This document shows positions 8,517-17,579 of a stretch of DNA of 64,000 bases, piece after piece. Position numbers and translations under genes: made by a program. Below the pieces are notes generated by a model. It ran no database searches. It was given only the letters and a program-made list of their open reading frames with translations, and was not told the origin of the DNA. Positions within the stretch are counted from its first letter, which is position 1, and each line of letters opens with the position of its first letter. The DNA is from Chitinophagaceae bacterium (lineage in GTDB: Bacteria > Bacteroidota > Bacteroidia > Chitinophagales > Chitinophagaceae): NCBI GenBank assembly GCA_947458275.1, contig CANGYR010000001.1, forward strand, positions 304,287 through 368,286. The letters run 5' to 3'.

Positions 8517-9926
8517 ATGGACAATAATTTCAATCCGGACAAGCAGCATACTTTGTGCGGATCCGTTACAATATCCGGAACGGGATTGCATACGGGCGTT
8601 AATGTAAATATGACTCTAAAACCTGCCAACCCGGGATTTGGATTCCAGTTTCAGCGCGTTGACTTACCTGGAGCACCCACTATAAAAGCAGATTGCGATC
8701 TGGTCACCGATACTTCAAGAGGGACCACATTGGAACAAAACAATGCGAAGATCAGTACCGTTGAACACGTTTTGGCCGCGCTTATCGGTATGGGAGTAGA
8801 CAATTGCCTGATTGAAGTTGACGGACCCGAAATACCTATTATTGATGGAAGCAGTAGGCCTTTTGTCGATATTATCGAAAAAACAGGTGTTCAGGAACAA
8901 GACGCTGCAAAGGCATGGTATACCATAGACACCAATATATCTTTCTATGATGAGAATAAAAGGGTAGAAATGACTGCTCTTCCTTCTACCAACTATGAAA
9001 TCACAACTTTGATAGATTTTAACAGTCCGGTATTGGGCACTCAGCATGCCGGATTGAAGAAGATGTCAGATTTCAAAAATGAAATCTCTAGCTGCAGAAC
9101 ATTTTGTTTTCTGCACGAACTGGAAATGCTTTTAGATCATAACCTGATAAAAGGCGGCGACATCAACAATGCGATTGTGGTGGTAGATAAACCGCTGACT
9201 GAAGAAGCTATTGCGAGACTATCTAAAGCTTTCGGTAAGACAAAAGTGGAGGTCAAGACCGAAGGATATTTGAATAACCTTGAACTCAGATTTCCCAACG
9301 AGCCTGCCAGACATAAACTGCTTGATGTTGTTGGCGACCTGGCACTGATAGGTTATCCAATCAAGGCACATATCATTGCAAACAGACCCGGCCATAGCAG
9401 CAATGTTGAGTTTGCAAGAAAAATCAAACAATACATCAAGAAAAACAAGCACACAAAAGATGTTCCGGTATACAACCCGGCGCAGCCCCCTGTGTATTCT
9501 CTTCAGCAAATTGAAAAAACACTGCCTCACCGTTTCCCTTTTTTGTTGGTGGATAAAATCATTGAGCTTACTGATAAAAATATCGTTGGTATAAAAAATG
9601 TAACATTCAATGAGCATTATTTTCAGGGGCATTTTCCCGGAAACCCTGTAATGCCGGGTGTTTTGCAAATTGAAGCACTGGCGCAGACGGGGGGCATCCT
9701 TTGTATCAATTCAATGCCCGAAGGAAACTATGATACTTATTTTTTAAAAATTGACAACTGTAAATTCAAGCATAAAGTAGTACCCGGCGATACCATGGTT
9801 CTTAAGATGGAATTGATTGAACCCATCCGCAGAGGCATATGCGTAATGAAAGGAAGTGTGTACGTTGCCAATAAGCTCTGTACAGAAGGAGAGTTTACTG
9901 CTCAGCTGGTTAAAAGAACAGCATAA
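8517..9926 (+). CDS. lpxC-fabZ: Bifunctional LpxC deacetylase / FabZ dehydratase
   Basis: A 469-residue fusion. Residues about 10-315 are LpxC, the zinc UDP-3-O-acyl-GlcNAc deacetylase committing lipid A synthesis: zinc ligands in STVEHVLAAL and PARHKLLDVVGDLALIG, and DGPEIPIIDGSS. Residues about 325-469 are FabZ, the 3-hydroxyacyl-ACP dehydratase: IEKTLPHRFPFLLVDKI and the catalytic His/Glu segment GHFPGNPVMPGVLQIEALAQTGG. The two enzymes compete for 3-hydroxyacyl-ACP, so fusion fixes their ratio. This fusion is characteristic of Bacteroidetes and related phyla. It is followed by lpxA after 27 nt. Confidence 0.97.
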   Translation: MDNNFNPDKQHTLCGSVTISGTGLHTGVNVNMTLKPANPGFGFQFQRVDLPGAPTIKADCDLVTDTSRGTTLEQNNAKISTVEHVLAALIGMGVDNCLIEVDGPEIPIIDGSSRPFVDIIEKTGVQEQDAAKAWYTIDTNISFYDENKRVEMTALPSTNYEITTLIDFNSPVLGTQHAGLKKMSDFKNEISSCRTFCFLHELEMLLDHNLIKGGDINNAIVVVDKPLTEEAIARLSKAFGKTKVEVKTEGYLNNLELRFPNEPARHKLLDVVGDLALIGYPIKAHIIANRPGHSSNVEFARKIKQYIKKNKHTKDVPVYNPAQPPVYSLQQIEKTLPHRFPFLLVDKIIELTDKNIVGIKNVTFNEHYFQGHFPGNPVMPGVLQIEALAQTGGILCINSMPEGNYDTYFLKIDNCKFKHKVVPGDTMVLKMELIEPIRRGICVMKGSVYVANKLCTEGEFTAQLVKRTA

Positions 9927-9953
9927 TTAAACTGATACAATAAAAAAAACAGC

Positions 9954-10751
9954 ATGATTCATCCTCATACATATATTCATCCAAACGCAAAGCTGGCGCC
10001 GAATGTAAAAATTGACCCCTTCAGTGTTATTCATCAAAATGTAGAAATTGGAAAAGGGACCTGGATTGGCAGTAATGTGACCATCATGGAAGGAGCCAGA
10101 ATTGGAAACAATTGCAGAATATTCCCGGGAGCAGTTATTGCAGGTATACCACAGGATTTAAAATATGATGGGGAAAACACTACTGTAGAAATAGGCGACA
10201 ATACTACCATACGTGAATTTGTAACAATCAACAGAGGAAGCAAGGACAGATGGATAACTAAAGTGGGCGACAACTGTCTCATTATGGCATATAGTCATAT
10301 TGCACACGATTGCATCATTGGCAACAATTGCATTATGAGCAACAACACTCAAATGGCGGGGCATGTTTGTCTGGGAGACTGGTCAATTCTTGCCGGAATG
10401 TGTGCTGTTCACCAGTTCGTTAAAATCGGTCAGCATGCATTTGTCGCGGGCGGATCTCTTGTAAGCAAAGATGTACCTCCCTACATCAAAGCAGGCAGAA
10501 CACCATTGAGTTATGCCGGTGTTAATTCTGTAGGACTGAAACGCAGAGGATTTTCATTGGATAAAATCAATCACATACTTGATATTTACCGAATCATCTA
10601 CAATAAAAATATGAACACTAGCCAGGCACTGCATTTTATTGAAGAAGAACTAGCGGCAACGGATGAAAGAGACGAGATTGTAACTTTCATTCAGGAGAGT
10701 GGAAGAGGAATCATCAAACGATTCTCAAAAGGGAATATGGATGACGAATAA
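9954..10751 (+). CDS. lpxA: UDP-N-acetylglucosamine acyltransferase
   Basis: First lipid A step: transfers 3-hydroxyacyl from ACP to UDP-GlcNAc. 265 residues, the usual length. Left-handed beta-helix repeats begin at residue 2 (IHPHTYIHPNAKLAPNVKIDPFSVI). The catalytic histidine lies in MAYSHIAHDCIIGNNCIMSN, and GHVCLGDWSILAGMCAVHQFVKIG is typical. The C-terminal helical domain starts near RRGFSLDKINHILDIYRIIY. It lies downstream of lpxC-fabZ and 32 nt upstream of an ABC ATPase. Confidence 0.96.
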   Translation: MIHPHTYIHPNAKLAPNVKIDPFSVIHQNVEIGKGTWIGSNVTIMEGARIGNNCRIFPGAVIAGIPQDLKYDGENTTVEIGDNTTIREFVTINRGSKDRWITKVGDNCLIMAYSHIAHDCIIGNNCIMSNNTQMAGHVCLGDWSILAGMCAVHQFVKIGQHAFVAGGSLVSKDVPPYIKAGRTPLSYAGVNSVGLKRRGFSLDKINHILDIYRIIYNKNMNTSQALHFIEEELAATDERDEIVTFIQESGRGIIKRFSKGNMDDE

Positions 10752-10783
10752 AACAATCATTTATTTTCTTTGAATCTGCATCC

Positions 10784-11398
10784 ATGCAAATTGTGTTAAA
10801 TAATGTTGGCAAGCGCTTCAACCGGGAATGGATCTTCCGGAATCTCACCTATACTTTTGATTCGAAAAAAAAATATGCTATAACCGGAAACAACGGTTCG
10901 GGAAAGTCCACTCTTCTCCAAATTATTGCGGGAGCCGTTATGCATTCGGAAGGAACCATTGAATATAAATCTGAAAAGCCCTCGCAAATCACCAACGACA
11001 TTGTACATCAACACCTGTCAATCGCTGCTCCCTATCTTGAGTTGATTGAAGAAATGACAGCAAATGAGTTTTTACATTTTCATTATGAATTCAAGAAACT
11101 TACACATCCTTTCAAAGAAATATTATCCATTACCGGGCTGGAAAATGCTGCTGAAAAACAAATAAGGTATTACAGCAGCGGAATGAAACAGCGATTGAAA
11201 CTGGCTCAGGCGTTTTTCAGCGAAACATCTGTCTTGTTGCTCGACGAACCTACTTCCAACCTTGATGAAAGTGGCATTCAGCTTTACAAAATGCTTATCA
11301 GAAATTATACCAAAGGAAGATTAATCATTGTAAGCAGCAATGATTCCGACGAATATGATTTTTGCGATGAAGTATTGCCTATCTCAAATTACAAATAA
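10784..11398 (+). CDS. ABC transporter ATP-binding protein
   Basis: A 204-residue stand-alone ABC ATPase with Walker A GNNGSGKSTLL, signature YYSSGMKQRLKLAQA, Walker B VLLLDEPTSNLD and a switch-like SSND in place of the usual H-loop histidine. No permease is adjacent; it closes the lipid A run 32 nt after lpxA. The H-loop position reads IIVSSNDSDE, so the catalytic His appears absent, which may mean weak or altered hydrolysis. A partner membrane protein must be encoded elsewhere. A role in lipid or lipopolysaccharide export is only suggested by context. It converges with ald with one base between the stop codons. Confidence 0.83.
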   Translation: MQIVLNNVGKRFNREWIFRNLTYTFDSKKKYAITGNNGSGKSTLLQIIAGAVMHSEGTIEYKSEKPSQITNDIVHQHLSIAAPYLELIEEMTANEFLHFHYEFKKLTHPFKEILSITGLENAAEKQIRYYSSGMKQRLKLAQAFFSETSVLLLDEPTSNLDESGIQLYKMLIRNYTKGRLIIVSSNDSDEYDFCDEVLPISNYK

Positions 11399-11399
11399 G

Positions 11400-12614
11400 C
11401 TATCGTTTGCTGGCTATTAACAAATTCAAGTCTGTATATTTCAAACCAAAGCGCTCACTCAGGTAAACATTGGTCAGACTTCCCTTGAAAAGATAAATAC
11501 CGCTTCTTGTATTTATTTTATGCCAGATAATATTGTCAATCCCTCCGTCTTCCCCTGTTTCCAGCAACAATGGCATCAATACATTGCTGATTGCCTGTGA
11601 TGCGGTGCGAGCAAATCCACTGGGTATATTAGGCACGCAATAATGTATCACATCGAATTTAGTAAAAACGGGCTTTTTATGTGTTGTGACCATACTTGTC
11701 TCAAAGCATCCCCCATGGTCAATACTAACGTCAACTATAACAGACCCGGGACGCATCTGCTCTACCATCTCCTCTGAAACAACAACGGGTGTTCTGCCTG
11801 CACCGCCACTCAATGCACCAATAGCCACATCACAGGTTTTTAGCTGTTTTCCTAAGATTTTGGGTTCTATAACGGAGGTCCATAAACGCACTCCGATATT
11901 GTTTTGCAAACGTTTCAGTCTGTAAATACTATTGTCAAATATCTTAACGCTTGCACCCATTGCAAGAGCAGTTCTGGCCGCATACTCCCCTACGATACCG
12001 GCGCCAATAATAATTACTTTAGTTGGCGGTATGCCGCTGATTCCGCCAACCAACACCCCCTTTCCATCGTTGGCATTGCTCAGATACTGACCGGCTATAA
12101 GCATTACTGCACTGCCAGCAATTTCACTCATGCTTCTGACGATGGGATTATGACCACTGTCATCTTTCAGATTCTCAAAACTTAGCGCGGTAACTTTTTT
12201 CTCCATCATTTTCTGCAGAATATCTTTCTTCATTACAGCCACATGTATGGGAGAAATGATGGTAGTATTGGGTTTTAACAACTCGCAATCCTCTTCACTC
12301 ACAGGAGCGCTTTTTACAATAACATTACAATTAAAAATTTCCTTTTTATCATAAACGATTTTTGCGCCTGCCTCACTGTAATCCTTATCACTGTAATTGG
12401 CACCAAAGCCGGCATTTGTCTCTATACAAACCTCATGACCATTTGCTACCAATACTCCGATAGCCTCAGGAGTGAGTGCAATCCTATTCTCATTAAAAGA
12501 TGTTTCTTTGGGAATACCGATAAACAGTGACTCTCCTTTAGGTTTGACATCCAGCTTTTCCTCAAGCGTCTGGTAGCTGAATGAAGTAGAAATAATCGGT
12601 TTAGATGCTGCCAT
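11400..12614 (-). CDS. ald: Alanine dehydrogenase family protein
   Basis: NAD-dependent alanine dehydrogenase (L-alanine to pyruvate and ammonia), about 404 residues. Features: IGIPKETSFNENRIALTPEAI near the N-terminus, the Rossmann NAD-binding loop IIGAGIVGEYAARTALAMGASVKIFD, IDVSIDHGG-type segment (VIVDVSIDHGGCFETS), and HYCVPNIPSGFARTASQAISNVLMPLL. I start at MAASKPI; the frame continues upstream into tsaE, which must be non-coding for this gene. The related transhydrogenase alpha subunit is an alternative, but no beta subunit is adjacent. It may be co-transcribed with tsaE, whose stop is about 45 nt upstream. Confidence 0.85.
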   Translation of the reverse strand: MAASKPIISTSFSYQTLEEKLDVKPKGESLFIGIPKETSFNENRIALTPEAIGVLVANGHEVCIETNAGFGANYSDKDYSEAGAKIVYDKKEIFNCNVIVKSAPVSEEDCELLKPNTTIISPIHVAVMKKDILQKMMEKKVTALSFENLKDDSGHNPIVRSMSEIAGSAVMLIAGQYLSNANDGKGVLVGGISGIPPTKVIIIGAGIVGEYAARTALAMGASVKIFDNSIYRLKRLQNNIGVRLWTSVIEPKILGKQLKTCDVAIGALSGGAGRTPVVVSEEMVEQMRPGSVIVDVSIDHGGCFETSMVTTHKKPVFTKFDVIHYCVPNIPSGFARTASQAISNVLMPLLLETGEDGGIDNIIWHKINTRSGIYLFKGSLTNVYLSERFGLKYTDLNLLIASKR

Positions 12615-12658
12615 GATTAGATTGAAATAAAAAAGATTAAAAATTAAGCAAATACAAT

Positions 12659-13072
12659 TTACAAATTTATTCTCAGCTTTCTTGTATTCATTCCGGTTGA
12701 ACTTAAAAAACAATGCACTGTTGATTCCGGAAGAATTCCCGGAGCTCTTTCCGGCCATTCAACGAAGCAAAAACTGTCTGAAAAAAGAGCATCCTCCACC
12801 CCGGCGTCAATCGCCTCTCGCTCAGTCTTGATTCTGTATAAATCCATATGATAGACCGATTCTCCTTGCATTGATTTGTATTCATTGATGATGGAAAAAG
12901 TAGGACTGCTTACATTGTCAGAAACCTTTAATGCATTGCAAAGTGCATGAATGAATGTAGTTTTTCCCGCACCCATATCTCCATGAAAAGCAAATAGTTT
13001 GGCGGAACCAACAGCATGCCAAAAATCAGCTGCTGCCTTATCTATATCATTCAAAGAAAAACTGATCGTCAT
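12659..13072 (-). CDS. tsaE: tRNA threonylcarbamoyladenosine ATPase TsaE
   Basis: The ATPase subunit of the TsaBDE complex making N6-threonylcarbamoyladenosine on ANN-decoding tRNAs. 137 residues, near the family's usual length. Walker A HGDMGAGKTTFIHAL, then VSSPTFSIINEYKS, VYHMDLYRI and FCFVEWPERA, all hallmarks. It is divergent from the copper ATPase gene with a 62-nt shared upstream region. Confidence 0.94.
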   Translation of the reverse strand: MTISFSLNDIDKAAADFWHAVGSAKLFAFHGDMGAGKTTFIHALCNALKVSDNVSSPTFSIINEYKSMQGESVYHMDLYRIKTEREAIDAGVEDALFSDSFCFVEWPERAPGILPESTVHCFLSSTGMNTRKLRINL

Positions 13073-13122
13073 ACTGCAAAGATATTTTCATATTTAGTAA
13101 ATAGTATACCCTTTTAAAAAGA

Positions 13123-13130
13123 TAATTTTG
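13123..13130 (+). promoter_or_regulatory. Candidate -7 box TAATTTTG next to start codon
   Basis: Exact TAnnTTTG match ending 4 nt before the copA ATG. If used, transcription would begin at or within a few bases of the start codon. No good -33 TTG is seen at the ideal distance. Confidence 0.45.
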
Positions 13131-13134
13131 TAAC

Positions 13135-15249
13135 ATGGATCAAGTCAACTGGAAAGTAGAAGGAATGACCTGCAGCAATTGTGCGCTAACCATCACAAAG
13201 TTTTTACAAAAAGAAGGATTAAGCGATGTGAAAGTAAATCCTATTGACGGGACTGTATGTTTTTCAGATCATCACCAAATCTCACTGGAAAAATTAAAAA
13301 ATGGAATTGATGGCCTTGGATACCATGTGACTGATGGAGAGTCGCAAAAAACACAGAAGACGTTCAGACTTAACAATAATAAATCAAGATTTTTATTCAC
13401 CCTTCCTTTCACACTAGTGTTGATGCTGCACATGCTACATGCATGGCTTAATTTACATTGGTTGATGAACCCTTATATACAGCTGGGGTTATGCTTGCCT
13501 GTATTCATAATAGGGATGCAATATTTTGGAAAAAGTGCCTTGAAAAGCATCGTCAATGGTATGCCGAATATGAATGTACTAGTGGCGACAGGCGCGCTCG
13601 CTGCGTTCATCTACAGCATGGTAGGAGCATTTTATTTTAATGATGCCAATTATTATTTCTTTGAAACAACAGCCACCATCATCACCCTCGTTTTTTTAGG
13701 CAACTATCTGGAAGATGCCTCTGTTAAATCTACCCAAAGAGCCCTCAAAACATTGGTGAAATCACAAAAGCTCATGGCCAACATGATTGCTTTTGATGAT
13801 GAACACAAGGAACAAATTTTTCCTATTGAAAATACCCAGCTCAAAACAGGTGATTTGATCTTGATCAAAACAGGCGAACAAATTCCGATTGATTGTAAAA
13901 TTTTATGGGGAGAAGGCTCCGTGAATGAAGCCATTATTACCGGAGAAAGTACTCCTGTATTAAAGTCAAAAAAAGACTTTCTCATCGGTGGAAGCATTCT
14001 GGACAGCGGTACGATTAAAGCGCAGGTGACTGCTACAGGAAATGAAACCGTTCTTTCCGGCATCATCCGTATGGTACAAACAGCGCAATCCGAGAAACCG
14101 CCCATGCAAAAAATGGCTGACAGGATCAGTGCGGTCTTTGTCCCAATTGTTGTTGGCCTGGCAATCATTACTTTTTTAATCAACTATAATTTCTTTGACA
14201 TTTCATTTGGCGCATCATTAATGCGGGCGATTGCGGTACTGGTCATTTCATGCCCCTGTGCCATGGGCCTGGCAACTCCTGCAGCAATTGCAGTGGGACT
14301 GGGAAGAGCAGCAAGGAACGGTATTCTTTTCAGAAATGCGTCAAGTCTCGAATCGTTTAAATCCATTCGTCAAATAGTATTTGACAAAACCGGCACATTA
14401 ACTACCGGGAAATTTTCTATCCATGAATTCCATACAGATATTGATGAAACACTTTTCAAAGAAATTGTTTTCTCGCTTGAAAAATATTCGAATCATCCAA
14501 TAGCCAAATCAATCAGCATACATTGGAAAACGGACAACCTAATCAGATGGAGTAAAGTGGAAGAAATAAAAGGTTTGGGCGTAAGCGCAACAGATACAGA
14601 AGGAAATTTGTATGAGGCCGGTTCGCGACAATTACTTCATGATGACATGAAAGAAAACAACCATCATGTTTATGTTCTGAAAAATAAACAACTCATAGGA
14701 TGGATAGATATCAAAGATGAAATAAGACCGGAAGCAAAAAAAGTTATTGAATGGCTGAATAAAAAAAATATTAAGACAATATTACTTACGGGAGACATAA
14801 AAAGCAAAGCAGATGAAGTGGCCAAAGAACTGGGTATTGAACATGTATATGCCGAACAGCGTCCGGAACAAAAAATGGAAATCATCAGCAGACTGAATGC
14901 TGTAACTCCAACAGCGATGGTAGGCGACGGAATTAATGACGCCCCCGCTCTGGCCAAAGCCTCCATAGGAATAGCCGTCAGCGATGCATCCCAACTGGCC
15001 TTACAGCATGCAGACATCATTTTAATGAATAACAGTCTGAAAAATTTACCCGAAGCACTTGGGTTGGGCAAGCACACCTTTACCACCATCAAACAAAATC
15101 TTTTCTGGGCATTTGCCTACAATGTTGTAGCTATTCCCATAGCAGCAGCAGGAATGCTTTCGCCCGGTTTGTCTGCACTGGCAATGGGCCTCAGCGATGT
15201 TGTACTCGCTATTAATTCGGTAAGGCTCTTTGTAAAAAAGGTTTTATAA
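13135..15249 (+). CDS. copA: Copper-translocating P1B-type ATPase
   Basis: Heavy-metal P-type ATPase of 704 residues, probably exporting Cu(I). Order: one N-terminal HMA domain with GMTCSNC (residues 10-16), paired membrane helices from about residue 80, actuator motif ITGESTPV, membrane metal site CPC (373-375), phosphorylation motif DKTGT (D417), hinge GDGINDAPALAKASIGIA, and C-terminal membrane helices with YNVVAIPIAAAGMLSP, the pattern of copper-type (P1B-1) pumps. No CsoR- or CueR-type regulator or chaperone is adjacent. Silver is an alternative substrate. Confidence 0.92.
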   Translation: MDQVNWKVEGMTCSNCALTITKFLQKEGLSDVKVNPIDGTVCFSDHHQISLEKLKNGIDGLGYHVTDGESQKTQKTFRLNNNKSRFLFTLPFTLVLMLHMLHAWLNLHWLMNPYIQLGLCLPVFIIGMQYFGKSALKSIVNGMPNMNVLVATGALAAFIYSMVGAFYFNDANYYFFETTATIITLVFLGNYLEDASVKSTQRALKTLVKSQKLMANMIAFDDEHKEQIFPIENTQLKTGDLILIKTGEQIPIDCKILWGEGSVNEAIITGESTPVLKSKKDFLIGGSILDSGTIKAQVTATGNETVLSGIIRMVQTAQSEKPPMQKMADRISAVFVPIVVGLAIITFLINYNFFDISFGASLMRAIAVLVISCPCAMGLATPAAIAVGLGRAARNGILFRNASSLESFKSIRQIVFDKTGTLTTGKFSIHEFHTDIDETLFKEIVFSLEKYSNHPIAKSISIHWKTDNLIRWSKVEEIKGLGVSATDTEGNLYEAGSRQLLHDDMKENNHHVYVLKNKQLIGWIDIKDEIRPEAKKVIEWLNKKNIKTILLTGDIKSKADEVAKELGIEHVYAEQRPEQKMEIISRLNAVTPTAMVGDGINDAPALAKASIGIAVSDASQLALQHADIILMNNSLKNLPEALGLGKHTFTTIKQNLFWAFAYNVVAIPIAAAGMLSPGLSALAMGLSDVVLAINSVRLFVKKVL

Positions 15250-15267
15250 CTTCACCTCCCTGAAAAA

Positions 15268-17178
15268 TTGAATACCGCGCAATCCATATTAAAGCAATAC
15301 TGGGGTCATGATCAGTTTCGGCCGATGCAGCTTGATATCATTCATGCTGTTTTGGAAAAGAAAGATGTGTTGGCACTGTTGCCAACAGGAGGAGGAAAAT
15401 CAATCTGCTTTCAGGTGCCCGCTATGATGATGGAGGGAATCTGCATAGTTATCAGTCCCTTGATTGCCCTGATGAAAGACCAGGTAGAAAATTTATCAAA
15501 AAAAGGAATTCCGGCGTTGTCTATTTACTCAGGTATGTCATTTACAGAAGTAAAAAAAACGCTTCAAAATGCTGCATTTGGAAACTATAAATTTCTTTAC
15601 GTCTCCCCTGAAAGACTGGAAACAAATCTTTTTCTTGAGTTTTTGCCTTCTATCAAACCTTGTCTCATTGCCGTTGATGAATCACATTGCATTTCACAGT
15701 GGGGTTACGATTTCAGACCATCCTATCTTAGAATAGCGAATTTTAGAGAGGAATTGCCCGGTATTTCGGTGATAGCGCTTACCGCCTCTGCAACAAAAAC
15801 TGTACAGGAAGATATATGTGAGAAACTCTTGTTTGATAAGAATCACCTGAAATTTCAGCAATCATTTTCCAGACCGAACCTCTCATACAGCGTGTTTGAT
15901 CCGCCGGCAAAACAAACCAAATTGCTGGAAATACTTAAAAACACAACCGGATCTTCTGTGGTTTATTGCAAAAGCAGAAAACAAACACAGCAAATTGCTT
16001 CTTTTCTGACAATGCACGGAATCAATGCAGATTTTTACCATGCCGGATTAAACAACCAGGAAAGAGCTGATAAACAAGAAAGATGGATTAACAATACCAT
16101 ACAATCAATTGTATGCACCAATGCTTTCGGTATGGGCATTGATAAACCTGATGTAAGAACTGTGGTGCATTATCATATCCCCGAATGTTTGGAAAATTAT
16201 TATCAGGAAGCAGGAAGAGCAGGACGGGACGGCAAAAGGGCTTACGCTGTGTTACTTTGTCATCAACAGGAGATTGATGAACTGCGTAAATTGAATCAAT
16301 TGAGATTTCCTGAACCGCAAGAATTAAAAAATATTTACCTGTCCGTAATGAATCATCTTCAGGTTCCTGCGGGAATTGGTGAAGGACAACGCTTCGACTT
16401 TGACATTGCCCTCTTTAGCAAAGCATTCAAGTTAAATATTATTTCCGTTAACTATGCGCTACAAACCCTGGCACAGCAAGAATTTATTGAATACTCGGAA
16501 ACATCTTTCAGGCCTTCTTCAGTAGTTTTTTCCTGTTCAAAAGAAGACCTCAGGATGATGGAAAGCCAGCATCCTTCTCTTGAATCACTCATCAAAGGAC
16601 TTTTAAGAACATACGAAGGTATTTTTGATTACCCTTCTGCAATTCACGAATCGCTGCTGGCAAAATCACTCTCCACTCCTGTTGAAAAAATAAAACTGCA
16701 ATTGCAACAGTTGCACAATTATAAAATCATCCAATATATACCACAGTCAGAAAAATCCACTTTAACGCTGCTAAAAAACAGGATGTATAAAGATGATTAT
16801 TACATAGATGTAAAAGATTATTTGGAAAGAAAAAAACTGCATGCAGAAAGGATTGAATCCATGATACATTTCACGATAAATGAGGAGAATTGCAGAAGCG
16901 TATTAATTGGAAACTATTTTAATGATCATCAAATCAGTACCTGTGGCATTTGTGATAACTGCATCAACAAAAACAAAACAAAGCCAGATGAAAACACAAT
17001 AAAAAATTTAACTCAGGCAATTTTAATGGAATTAAAACACAATACTCTGCGGTTGAAAGATTTGGAAAGCAAATTCAATAAATATGAAAAAAACCAAATC
17101 CTGGAAGTCCTGCATTTTCTTCAATCAGAAAATCTGATAACCGGCAATGCCAATGGGGAGTTTGAAATATTTAAGTAA
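15268..17178 (+). CDS. recQ: RecQ-family ATP-dependent DNA helicase, short form
   Basis: A 3'-5' superfamily 2 helicase of 636 residues. Motifs: Q-motif FRPMQLDIIHA, Walker A LLPTGGGKSICFQ, DEAH-like VDESHCISQWGYDFRPSY, ALTASAT, and motif VI QEAGRAGRDGKRAYA. The zinc site C-x16-C-x2-C-x2-C ends at CGICDNC. The C-terminus after the zinc region is a short winged-helix-like piece (LKDLESKFNKYEKNQILEVLHFLQSENLI); I see no HRDC domain. Bacteroidetes often have a long RecQ plus a shorter paralogue; this is the shorter kind. The start is TTG, 18 nt after the copA stop. Confidence 0.92.
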   Translation: MNTAQSILKQYWGHDQFRPMQLDIIHAVLEKKDVLALLPTGGGKSICFQVPAMMMEGICIVISPLIALMKDQVENLSKKGIPALSIYSGMSFTEVKKTLQNAAFGNYKFLYVSPERLETNLFLEFLPSIKPCLIAVDESHCISQWGYDFRPSYLRIANFREELPGISVIALTASATKTVQEDICEKLLFDKNHLKFQQSFSRPNLSYSVFDPPAKQTKLLEILKNTTGSSVVYCKSRKQTQQIASFLTMHGINADFYHAGLNNQERADKQERWINNTIQSIVCTNAFGMGIDKPDVRTVVHYHIPECLENYYQEAGRAGRDGKRAYAVLLCHQQEIDELRKLNQLRFPEPQELKNIYLSVMNHLQVPAGIGEGQRFDFDIALFSKAFKLNIISVNYALQTLAQQEFIEYSETSFRPSSVVFSCSKEDLRMMESQHPSLESLIKGLLRTYEGIFDYPSAIHESLLAKSLSTPVEKIKLQLQQLHNYKIIQYIPQSEKSTLTLLKNRMYKDDYYIDVKDYLERKKLHAERIESMIHFTINEENCRSVLIGNYFNDHQISTCGICDNCINKNKTKPDENTIKNLTQAILMELKHNTLRLKDLESKFNKYEKNQILEVLHFLQSENLITGNANGEFEIFK

Positions 17179-17579
17179 ATGAAAACTTAAACATCCTAAA
17201 AATAAAAAAGGGACCCAGATAGAAATCTAGTCCCGCTTTAAAATCCAATATCCTATGAAAAACCAAGGCAAAAGTAACGATGTTACTACTCACATCCAAG
17301 TATTTTAATAAGTATTTTACCTGATCAGATGGTTCATAGATAAAAAACGGTCACAATATATTGGCAATCAATATATTAACACATTTTATAAATTTACATA
17401 CCCTGTAGTAATTATTCATTTCTTCAAATATAAGCGAGGAACTTAAGTTGGATTTTTACAATTCAGGCTTATTATAAATTTATCATCGATGGCACTTACC
17501 TTTAACAAAACATTAGACGAAGAAATATTTTTTAAGTAAATGAAATAATTAACTTCAACTTGTAACAAAACTATTGATT
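17179..17579 (+). other. Long structured intergenic region upstream of the RprY-like gene
   Basis: About 400 nt without a convincing gene. A hairpin at 17210-17234 (GGGAC / GTCCC outer stem, AGAT / ATCT inner stem) may end recQ transcription but lacks a good T-run. Two tiny frames of about 16 codons start near 17257 and 17488. A 23-nt dyad AATATATTG-N5-CAATATATT at 17355-17377 precedes a TAAATTTA box at 17389-17396. This looks like a regulated leader for the downstream response regulator, but no known riboswitch was recognised. Confidence 0.45.
17355..17377. promoter_or_regulatory. Perfect 9-bp dyad, candidate operator
   Basis: AATATATTG-N5-CAATATATT, a perfect inverted repeat about 12 nt before a possible -7 box (TAAATTTA) and about 200 nt upstream of the response regulator ATG. 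Dyads of this size suit a dimeric winged-helix regulator; autoregulation is a guess. Confidence 0.35.

Noticed and set aside
12615..12758. Upstream extension of the alanine dehydrogenase frame
   Set aside because: It overlaps the 3' end of tsaE and encodes sequence with no match to the family; MAASKPI is the better start.
17210..17290. Known riboswitch or 6S-like RNA in the leader of the RprY-like gene
   Set aside because: The hairpin is short and I recognise no conserved riboswitch core; kept only as a structured leader.
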